Assembly: GCA_964563545.1 (NCBI GenBank)
Contig: CAZLXB010000034.1
Span: 1 to 20,234, forward strand
Direction of reading: 5' to 3'
Length of the DNA: 20,234 bases
DNA from: Casp-actino8 sp964563545
GTDB lineage: Bacteria; Actinomycetota; Acidimicrobiia; Acidimicrobiales; Ilumatobacteraceae
Position 1 is the stretch's first letter. Every line of letters begins with the position of its first letter. A program made the position numbers and the translations under genes. Positions 15,100-20,234 of this stretch are shown here, piece by piece. Under the pieces are notes generated by a model. It was not told the DNA's origin, did no database searches, and was given only the letters and a program-made list of their open reading frames with translations.

Positions 15100-16200
15100 T
15101 CACCCGAGCAGGTCGAGCGACTCCAGTTCGATGCACTGCCGCCCGTACTGAGTGGCCATGTAGACGAACAGATCGTCGCCGCGCTCGGTGCGGGCGGCCA
15201 TCGAGGTCGCCAGCACGGTGATGATGAGTCCCCACAGGGACCCGAAGCGGTAGTCACGCCAGCAGGCGTCGAAGTCGTACTCGACACCGCGGGCCGTCAA
15301 TTGCTCCCAGTACGACTCGACGAGGGTCCGCTCGTTGTCGGCGCGGCGATCCGGATGGAAACTGCTCGCCACGAGATACGCGACATCGGCCATACCCATT
15401 CCCTGATTGACCGTCTGCCAGTCGACGATCACGAGCGGAGGCGCATCGGGTGAACGGGCGAACAGGAAGTTGTCGGGCCGGAAGTCGTAATGCGCCACGG
15501 TGAGTGGTGAACCCGTGCCACGCGCCCAACGTCCGACACCGGCTGCGAATTTCTGCACGAAGTCGACGATCGACACATCGAGACGGGATCCGAGGCGCTC
15601 GAGAAAAGGCGGGAGCAGCATCGAATAGAACATCTGGAGTCGTTCGGCGCGCTCGTCCTCGGTGGAGGGTTGCGGCCACGAGTCGGCGAGCGTCGGGTCA
15701 CCCCAGCGCGGCGCATGCAACTTCACGGCCTGGTCGATGGCCAGTGCGGCTTCGTCGAGATTCAGCCCGGTGAAATGGTCGCCCTGTTCCGAACCGGCGA
15801 GGTCCTCCATGATCAGGCAGAAGCCGGGCTCGGCGGCATCGAAGGCCGCGTGCAGACACTTCGGTGCCCGTACATCGACGGTGTGCGCGAGGTTGCGGTA
15901 GAAGTTCCACTCGGTGATGTAGGCACTTCCGCCAAAGCCCGTGAGGCGCGCCGTTTCGTCGCGCGATGGGAACTTGCCCATGATCGTCGCCGGTCGCCCG
16001 GTCGGATCGCTCCAGGTCAGGTGGAAGCGGGCGTTGCACCCGGTCTGGCCCGTTCCCACGTAGCCCCCGAACTCACTTCTTTCGAGTCGTGCTCCACCGG
16101 CGACTCCAGTCGCTTCGAGAACGGCACGCATCCATTCGGTCTCGATCGCCTCCGGATCGCTCCGGACACCCAGGTGATCGGGGAAAGAGTGCTTGCTCAC
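15100..16200 (-). CDS. Aminoglycoside phosphotransferase/CHK-like small-molecule kinase
   Basis: This 366-residue protein-kinase-fold phosphotransferase has the Brenner-type catalytic motif AHYDFRPDN at 236-244 (Asp239 as base, Asn244 for metal) and the metal-binding Asp260 in IVDWQ, the equivalent of DFG. FCLIMEDLAGSEQGDHF at 127-143 is the hinge region. This family phosphorylates small molecules such as sugars, aminoglycosides, choline and ecdysteroid-like alcohols. The start is chosen as GTG at 16200, which leaves a 42-bp divergent space; the open frame continues far upstream inside the opposite-strand LLM gene and is not credible there. It is the first gene of the kinase-monooxygenase-P450 set. 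Phosphorylation of a hydroxylated intermediate is a plausible role, but resistance or CoA-pathway roles are also possible. Confidence 0.83.
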   Translation of the reverse strand: MSKHSFPDHLGVRSDPEAIETEWMRAVLEATGVAGGARLERSEFGGYVGTGQTGCNARFHLTWSDPTGRPATIMGKFPSRDETARLTGFGGSAYITEWNFYRNLAHTVDVRAPKCLHAAFDAAEPGFCLIMEDLAGSEQGDHFTGLNLDEAALAIDQAVKLHAPRWGDPTLADSWPQPSTEDERAERLQMFYSMLLPPFLERLGSRLDVSIVDFVQKFAAGVGRWARGTGSPLTVAHYDFRPDNFLFARSPDAPPLVIVDWQTVNQGMGMADVAYLVASSFHPDRRADNERTLVESYWEQLTARGVEYDFDACWRDYRFGSLWGLIITVLATSMAARTERGDDLFVYMATQYGRQCIELESLDLLG

Positions 16201-16242
16201 GGACGAGACCGTAGTGGTCGGCGTAGTGGCAGACTCCAACCG
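16201..16242. promoter_or_regulatory. Compact divergent promoter with paired direct repeat
   Basis: Only 42 bp separate the kinase GTG and the LLM ATG. It contains CGTAGTGG twice (16210-16217 and 16222-16229, 12-bp period) and GACC-GTAGT-GGTC (16207-16219) as a short inverted repeat. Neither gene has a strong ribosome binding site. A shared operator regulating both genes is plausible. Confidence 0.35.
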
Positions 16243-17124
16243 ATGACACGCGCCCGAATCGGCATCCAACTTCCCGAGGTCGAGCGCGTCGTGACCTGGT
16301 CCGAGTACGTGCGCATGGCTCGGGCGGCCGAGGAATCCGGCTTCGCCTCGATCTGGATGGGAGACCACCTTCTCTACCGCGGCGACGGACGCCCCGAACG
16401 CGGACCGTGGGAGGCCTGGACTCTGCTGTCGGCCTTGGCCGCCGAAACCGAACGCGTCGACCTCGGTCCACTCGTCGCCTGCCTCGCGTTTCATCCGCCG
16501 GCGGTGATCGCCAAGATGGCGGCCACGATCAACGAGGTGAGCGCCGGTCGATTCATCCTCGGTATCGGCGCTGGTTGGAACAAACCCGAGTTCGACGCCT
16601 TCGGTTTGCCCTTCGATCGACGCGCCGCTCGTTTCGAAGAGGCCTTCCACATCATCGAGCGCATGACGAGAGGCGAACGGGTCACGTTGAATGGTCGCTT
16701 CCACGTGGTCGACGACGTGGTGTCACTGCCGCCCGCCCGGCACGAGCAGCGCATCATGGTCGGCTCGACCGGTGAGCGCGTCCTACGCGCGACTCTCCCC
16801 TACGTGCAGTGGTGGAACACCTGGTTCGACTGGTTCGGCAATACCGCCGAGGGTTTCGCGGTGGCCAACGAACGAATCTCCCGACTCGCCCGCGAGGTCG
16901 GTCGCGATCCACTCCAAGTGAGGCGTAGCGCATGCGTGTTGGTGCGGGTCGATGCCGATGCGAACGAACGCCCCACGCCCACGACGTACCCGGAGGCCAC
17001 GTTGGCCGATGTGAAGAACCGAGTGCGCGAAATCGGCGACGCCGGGGCCGATGAGGTGATCCTCGTGGCCAATCCGATCGACGAGCGATCGATCAGGAGA
17101 TTGGGCGAGGCGCTCGCCGACTGA
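16243..17124 (+). CDS. LLM-class (probably F420-dependent) oxidoreductase
   Basis: This 293-residue protein of the luciferase-like monooxygenase superfamily has a TIM-barrel with the usual early blocks RIGIQLPE, ARAAEESGFASIWMGDHLLY at 26-45, VDLGPLVACLAFHPPAVIAK at 72-91, EVSAGRFILGIGAGWNKPEF at 98-117 and AARFEEAFHII at 128-138. The order matches actinobacterial LLM enzymes, many of which use F420, while others use FMN. It starts at the ATG at 16243, 42 bp from the divergent kinase GTG; longer upstream starts would lie inside the kinase gene. It ends 16 bp from the stop of the convergent split-barrel gene. Its substrate is unknown; it may belong to the same oxidative pathway. Confidence 0.9.
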   Translation: MTRARIGIQLPEVERVVTWSEYVRMARAAEESGFASIWMGDHLLYRGDGRPERGPWEAWTLLSALAAETERVDLGPLVACLAFHPPAVIAKMAATINEVSAGRFILGIGAGWNKPEFDAFGLPFDRRAARFEEAFHIIERMTRGERVTLNGRFHVVDDVVSLPPARHEQRIMVGSTGERVLRATLPYVQWWNTWFDWFGNTAEGFAVANERISRLAREVGRDPLQVRRSACVLVRVDADANERPTPTTYPEATLADVKNRVREIGDAGADEVILVANPIDERSIRRLGEALAD

Positions 17125-17136
17125 TCGTCACGATCA
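17122..17136. repeat. Inverted repeat spanning the LLM stop codon
   Basis: TGATCG-TCA-CGATCA is a perfect 6-bp inverted repeat with a 3-nt loop. It starts in the LLM stop codon and lies in the 16-bp gap to the convergent gene. Without a U-tract and with only three G-C pairs it is at best a weak bidirectional terminator. Confidence 0.35.
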
Positions 17137-17140
17137 ACCG

Positions 17141-17464
17141 TCAAGCCGGTCGGTGCAGCACCGCGCCATCGACGACCACGACCAGCCGACCTTCACGGAT
17201 CTCACCACGGCCATCGGCGATCAGCGAATACTCGGCGTACTCCGAGGTTCCCGCAGAACCGGGCCACACCACCGTCACGAATGGATTGGCCTCGACATCG
17301 GCCGTCGTCGAGCGGCCCACGGGGCCGAATGCGAGGACGTTTCCCGTCACCTCCGGACGCAATGACACCACGTGCACGCGTTCACTCGATGTCGTGAGCA
17401 CGAACGCGTACGGGCGTTCGGCGAGTTGTTCACCGATCGATGTCGGCTCGACCCGGATGCTCAA
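17141..17464 (-). CDS. Small pyridoxamine-oxidase-like split-barrel protein
   Basis: This 107-residue protein has a beta-barrel pattern (YAFVLTTSSERVHVVSLRPE, NVLAFGPVGRSTTADVEANP, FVTVVWPG, EYSLIADGRGEI) typical of short FMN- or F420-binding split-barrel flavoproteins. GRSTTADVEANPFVTVVW resembles the cofactor phosphate-binding loop region. It starts with TTG at 17464, overlapping the nitroreductase stop as TTGA; no in-frame ATG gives the full fold, so a coupled TTG start is the best reading. It likely cooperates with, or shares cofactor or substrate with, the nitroreductase. Exact cofactor and reaction are not readable. Confidence 0.75.
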   Translation of the reverse strand: MSIRVEPTSIGEQLAERPYAFVLTTSSERVHVVSLRPEVTGNVLAFGPVGRSTTADVEANPFVTVVWPGSAGTSEYAEYSLIADGRGEIREGRLVVVVDGAVLHRPA

Positions 17465-18138
17465 CGATGGCTACCCCAGGCGTCCCAATGCGTCATCGAC
17501 GCCGTGGGCAAGCGGTGGGCCGGCTTGAAGTCGTCACCCGTGTAGTACGCGACCGGGAAGAGAACCGTCTGTGTCCAGTCACTCGGAATGCCGAGGAGTT
17601 CGCCGATCTCGTTCTCGTGGAACAGATGAATCGTGGTCCAGGCCGTACCGAGACCACGCGAACGCAGAGCGAGCATGAAACTCCATGCGGCCGGAAGAAT
17701 CGAACCGTAGGTGCTCGCCTGTGCGACCACCATGGGCACCGACTCGACCCGCCCCTGCACACACGGAATCACGTGCACCGGCACGCGCTCCAGGATTTCG
17801 CCGAGATAGGTGGCCGACTCCATCACCTTGGGCATCACGTGTTCGCGCGGGTCTCCGGGCGGCAACGGCGGCGGATAGCCCGAGCCGGACATCACCTCGC
17901 CGCCGCGTCGATACGCGTCGGCAATCGCCTTGCGCTTGGCCGGATCGGTCACCACCACGAACGACCAGTTCTGCGCGTTCGTTCCGGTGGGTGCCTGCAA
18001 CGCGATGTCGATGCATTCGGCGATCACCGCCGGCTCGACCGGCCGATCGAGATCGAGCCGCTTGCGGACCGACCTCGTGGTGGTGAGCAATTTGTCAGCC
18101 GACGCCCGATCGATCCCGGGCACGTTCTTCCCAGCCAT
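17461..18138 (-). CDS. Nitroreductase-family FMN oxidoreductase
   Basis: This encodes a 225-residue member of the nitroreductase superfamily. FMN-contact motifs are RSVRKR at 22-27 near the N-terminus, the APTGTNAQNWSFVVVTD block at 49-65 and GLGTAWTTIHLFHENEIGEL at 162-181. It reduces nitro, quinone or enone groups, or acts in dehalogenation or ring reduction, with NAD(P)H. The start is the ATG at 18138 with the strong purine-rich GAAGGGGGAG immediately upstream; 21 additional upstream codons remain open but lack such a site. It is coupled to the split-barrel gene downstream and divergent from the peroxiredoxin gene across 143 bp. Confidence 0.92.
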   Translation of the reverse strand: MAGKNVPGIDRASADKLLTTTRSVRKRLDLDRPVEPAVIAECIDIALQAPTGTNAQNWSFVVVTDPAKRKAIADAYRRGGEVMSGSGYPPPLPPGDPREHVMPKVMESATYLGEILERVPVHVIPCVQGRVESVPMVVAQASTYGSILPAAWSFMLALRSRGLGTAWTTIHLFHENEIGELLGIPSDWTQTVLFPVAYYTGDDFKPAHRLPTASMTHWDAWGSHR

Positions 18139-18281
18139 GACTCCCCCTTCGTCGAAAGGCACCCTAGACCCCCATGAGCAGGACGAATAGCCCTTCCCCA
18201 ATTCCTGAGTTGTTGAGTCGGGATTAGGGGGTTAGGGTCTCGCCACCCAAGCCTCTTCGCTTCACCGATCAAGGAGATTCC
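18139..18281. promoter_or_regulatory. Divergent promoter region, nitroreductase/peroxiredoxin
   Basis: This 143-bp space carries TAGGGT in both orientations: minus strand 18161-18166, plus strand 18233-18238. On the plus strand TTGTTG at 18210-18215 lies 17 bp before TAGGGT, an acceptable but weak -35/-10 pair for the peroxiredoxin gene. Both genes act on redox chemistry and may be co-regulated here. Confidence 0.35.
18271..18276 (+). promoter_or_regulatory. Ribosome binding site of the peroxiredoxin gene
   Basis: AAGGAG lies five bases before the ATG at 18282, the best Shine-Dalgarno match in the window, which suggests strong translation. Confidence 0.8.
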
Positions 18282-18920
18282 ATGGCCATCCGCCTCGGCG
18301 ACACCGCCCCCGACTTCACCGCCGACACCACGCAGGGCACCATCAACTTCCACGAGTGGCTCGGTAACTCGTGGGGCGTGCTCTTCAGCCACCCCAAGGA
18401 CTTCACGCCGGTGTGCACCACCGAGTTGGGTTACGTGGCGCGCATCAAGCCCGAGTTCGACAAGCGCAATGTGAAGGTCATCGGCTTGTCGGTCGACCCG
18501 GTCGACAGCCACGTGAAGTGGGAAGGCGACATCGCCGAGACCCAGGGCACCGCAGTGAACTTCCCGATGATCGGCGACCCCGACCGCAAGGTGAGCGATC
18601 TGTACGACATGATCCACCCCAACGCCAACGACACGCTCACCGTGCGCAGCGTGTTCGTGATCGGACCCGACAAAAAGATCAAGCTCACGATCACCTACCC
18701 GGCTTCGACCGGTCGTAATTTCGACGAGGTTCTGCGGGTGATCGATTCGCTGCAACTCACCGCGAACTACAAGGTCGCCACCCCGGCCAACTGGACCGAC
18801 GGTCAAGACGTCATCATCGGCGCCGCCGTGACCGACGATGAAGCCAAGCAGTTGTTCCCGCAGGGTTGGAAGACGGTCAAGCCGTATCTCCGGGTATTGC
18901 CCCAGCCGAACAAGAAGTGA
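18282..18920 (+). CDS. 1-Cys peroxiredoxin (Prx6-type AhpC/TSA family)
   Basis: This 212-residue thiol peroxidase reduces hydrogen peroxide and organic or lipid hydroperoxides. The peroxidatic Cys45 sits in SHPKDFTPVCTTELG, the Prx6-subfamily active-site motif. It is the only cysteine in the protein, so it cannot form the intramolecular disulfide of 2-Cys enzymes and must be recycled by an external thiol. The length and long C-terminal extension (GWKTVKPYLRVLPQPNKK) fit Prx6. A strong AAGGAG at 18271-18276 fixes the start. Its stop TGA and the stop of the convergent nucleotidyltransferase gene are directly adjacent (TGATCA, 18918-18923). Its position beside flavin enzymes and a P450, all peroxide sources, is consistent with local detoxification. 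Confidence 0.96.
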   Translation: MAIRLGDTAPDFTADTTQGTINFHEWLGNSWGVLFSHPKDFTPVCTTELGYVARIKPEFDKRNVKVIGLSVDPVDSHVKWEGDIAETQGTAVNFPMIGDPDRKVSDLYDMIHPNANDTLTVRSVFVIGPDKKIKLTITYPASTGRNFDEVLRVIDSLQLTANYKVATPANWTDGQDVIIGAAVTDDEAKQLFPQGWKTVKPYLRVLPQPNKK

Positions 18921-19418
18921 TCAGGCGGTCGGGCCGGATCCCGACAACCAGTTCTGCTCGACCCATCGGCGGACCACGGGAGCCAGTTTCTCGAGGTGAG
19001 CCGATGGGTCGTTGCGTATCAAGGTGGCACTGATCGGAACGTTCACGCGATCCGGATCGCACACGAGAGCCTCGGCGCCCAGACGCCGGGCCAGTTCGCT
19101 GATGTAGAAATCGCTCGACACCACCACGTCGGGACCGGTCGCGAGTGGCCAGGACTTTCGATACAAGTCGATCCACTTCTTCCAGAGTTCTTCGTCGTTC
19201 CAGTCGTTGTGCAGCGCGTGCTCCACGCGGACGACTGTCACTTGTGGGTGAAGTTCGGCGAGCCACCGCGCCCGCAGGTCACCCGGGGCGGCCTCGCCGT
19301 CCTTGGTGTTCACGTACACCACGACGTCGGAACAACGTTGGCGGGTCCACTCGATCATGTACGAGTGTCCGAGATGCGGTGGATCGAAGCGACCCGCGAT
19401 CAGAGCCGAACGGTGCAT
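18921..19418 (-). CDS. NadR/NMNAT-like nucleotidyltransferase
   Basis: This 165-residue cytidylyltransferase-like protein has GRFDPPHLGHSYMI at 9-22, with the HxGH signature His15-Leu-Gly-His18, and ISATLIRNDP at 129-138, the ISxxxxR signature, with Arg135. This is the layout of nicotinamide-nucleotide and related adenylyltransferases. It would join a nucleotide from ATP or CTP to a phosphorylated acceptor, probably NMN or another small phosphate ester. The length is short for NadR, and no ribosylnicotinamide-kinase domain is present. It starts at the ATG at 19418, 29 bp from the divergent ABC transporter ATG, with no clear Shine-Dalgarno sequence. An NAD-biosynthetic role is an inference. 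Confidence 0.82.
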   Translation of the reverse strand: MHRSALIAGRFDPPHLGHSYMIEWTRQRCSDVVVYVNTKDGEAAPGDLRARWLAELHPQVTVVRVEHALHNDWNDEELWKKWIDLYRKSWPLATGPDVVVSSDFYISELARRLGAEALVCDPDRVNVPISATLIRNDPSAHLEKLAPVVRRWVEQNWLSGSGPTA

Positions 19419-19447
19419 CGAGGCGAGAGTACCGGCAGACTTGGTTC

Positions 19448-20212
19448 ATGTCGGAATCGACTTCCCCCACGATCACGTCTCCCACCGGCACCGTCGCCGC
19501 ATCGGCGACCGATGCCTACAAGATCTACGGCAAGGCCGACAGCGAGGTCCGTGCTCTCGACGGTGTGACGGTGTCGTTCGAAGCCGGACGCTTCACCGCC
19601 ATCATGGGTCCGTCCGGTTCGGGCAAGAGCACACTCATGCACTGTCTGGCCGGCCTCGACGACCTCACGTCAGGATCGGTCCGCATCGGCGACGTCGATC
19701 TGTCGACGCTGAAGGATCGCGAACTCACCGCATTGCGGCGTGAACAAGTGGGATTCATCTTCCAGGCGTACAACCTCATTCCCACTCTGACCGCGGCCGA
19801 GAACATCACACTGCCCATCGATCTCGGTCGCAAGGAGGGTGACCAGGCCTGGATCAACAAGGTCGTCGACGCCGTGCATCTCACCGACCGCCTCGACCAT
19901 CGACCGAGCGAGCTGTCGGGTGGACAACAGCAACGTGTGGCCGTGGCGCGTGCATTGGCGAGCAAGCCCAAGATCATCTTCGCCGACGAACCGACCGGCA
20001 ATCTCGACAGCAAGACCGGTGCCGAGATCCTCCGCTTCATGCGACAAGCGGTCACCGAACTCGGGCAGACCATCGTGATGGTCACACACGACCCGGTCGC
20101 CGCGGCCTACGCCGACCGTGTGATCTTCCTCGCCGACGGACGCATCGTGGACGAGATGACCGAGCCGACGGCCGAGCGTGTTCTCGACCGGATGAAGAAG
20201 TTCGGCTCCTGA
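19448..20212 (+). CDS. ABC transporter ATP-binding protein (MacB/LolD type)
   Basis: This 254-residue ATPase has Walker A GPSGSGKS at 54-61, Q-loop Gln106 (FQAYNLIP), signature LSGGQQQRVAVARAL at 156-170, Walker B IIFADEPTGNLDS at 176-188 (Asp180-Glu181) and H-loop His214 (VTHDP). The NLIPTLTAAENITLPI region and EPTGNLDS are typical of the LolD/MacB/FtsE group, which partners FtsX-like permeases to export lipids or peptides or extrude lipoproteins. The first 23 residues (Ser/Thr-rich) are an unusual extension before the core. The start is the ATG at 19448; an in-frame ATG at 19145 lies on the opposite strand of the nucleotidyltransferase gene. The next gene opens eight bases after the stop and is probably the permease. 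Confidence 0.94.
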   Translation: MSESTSPTITSPTGTVAASATDAYKIYGKADSEVRALDGVTVSFEAGRFTAIMGPSGSGKSTLMHCLAGLDDLTSGSVRIGDVDLSTLKDRELTALRREQVGFIFQAYNLIPTLTAAENITLPIDLGRKEGDQAWINKVVDAVHLTDRLDHRPSELSGGQQQRVAVARALASKPKIIFADEPTGNLDSKTGAEILRFMRQAVTELGQTIVMVTHDPVAAAYADRVIFLADGRIVDEMTEPTAERVLDRMKKFGS

Positions 20213-20219
20213 GCGCACG

Positions 20220-20234
20220 ATGACCACCCCGGTC
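20220..20234 (+). CDS. Start of next gene, probable ABC permease (partial)
   Basis: An ATG at 20220 opens a frame (MTTPV) seven bases after the ATPase stop and runs off the window. Only five codons are visible. An FtsX/MacB-type permease is expected from operon context, not from the sequence itself. Confidence 0.4.

Noticed and set aside
16201..16704. Long upstream extension of the kinase frame
   Set aside because: It would be antisense to the LLM gene start region; GTG at 16200 gives a full-length kinase.

Overview
The window looks like a chromosomal segment of a high-GC actinobacterium. The features that suggest this are dense coding rich in GTC, GAC and CGC codons, GTG and TTG starts, a luciferase-like monooxygenase (LLM) family oxidoreductase, an ANTAR protein, a Thr-rich LPXTG surface protein and a CCA-less tRNA gene. 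A marine or freshwater member of the Acidimicrobiia (Ilumatobacter-like) is my best guess. That placement is inference from style and gene content only. I see no transposase, integrase, phage gene or CRISPR array.

Layout. (1) Positions 1-992, minus strand: a collagen-like surface protein running off the left edge, with a membrane anchor, 46 unbroken Gly-X-Y triplets and a C1q/BclA-like head. (2) 1120-1192, minus: tRNA-Arg(CCU). (3) 1287-2246, minus: a YHYH-domain probable lipoprotein. (4) 2424-5082, plus: a phosphorelay operon of multi-pass membrane histidine kinase, stand-alone receiver and Hpt protein, with both junctions overlapping as ATGA. (5) 5030-6327, minus: a NarL/LuxR-type response regulator coupled to an ANTAR RNA-binding regulator. 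The ANTAR gene converges on the Hpt gene and overlaps it by 53 nt. (6) 6328-6638: a 311-nt divergent control region with a palindrome, direct repeats and a leader hairpin. (7) 6639-11851, plus: a tight operon of an LPATG-anchored surface protein, a GT4 glycosyltransferase, a six-hairpin glycosidase-like protein and a GH130-family protein.

(8) 11856-16200, minus: cytochrome P450, Baeyer-Villiger-type flavin monooxygenase and an aminoglycoside-phosphotransferase/CHK-like kinase, transcribed kinase to monooxygenase to P450. (9) 16243-17124, plus: an LLM-class oxidoreductase, divergent from the kinase. (10) 17141-18138, minus: nitroreductase followed by a small split-barrel flavin protein, joined by a TTGA overlap. 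(11) 18282-18920, plus: a 1-Cys peroxiredoxin. (12) 18921-19418, minus: a NadR/NMNAT-like nucleotidyltransferase. (13) 19448 to the end, plus: a MacB/LolD-type ABC ATPase and the first codons of the next gene.

How it fits together. The left half is about the cell surface and its control: two surface or exported proteins, a membrane kinase with phosphorelay parts, and a regulator pair next to a sortase-substrate and glycan operon. The most plausible little-described unit is regulator pair plus control region plus LPXTG/GT4/six-hairpin/GH130 operon, possibly fed by the HK-REC-Hpt relay. That link is inferred from position. The right half is an oxidoreductase-rich island of P450, BVMO, kinase, LLM, nitroreductase, split-barrel protein and peroxiredoxin, consistent with oxidative breakdown or modification of a hydrophobic substrate and protection from peroxides.
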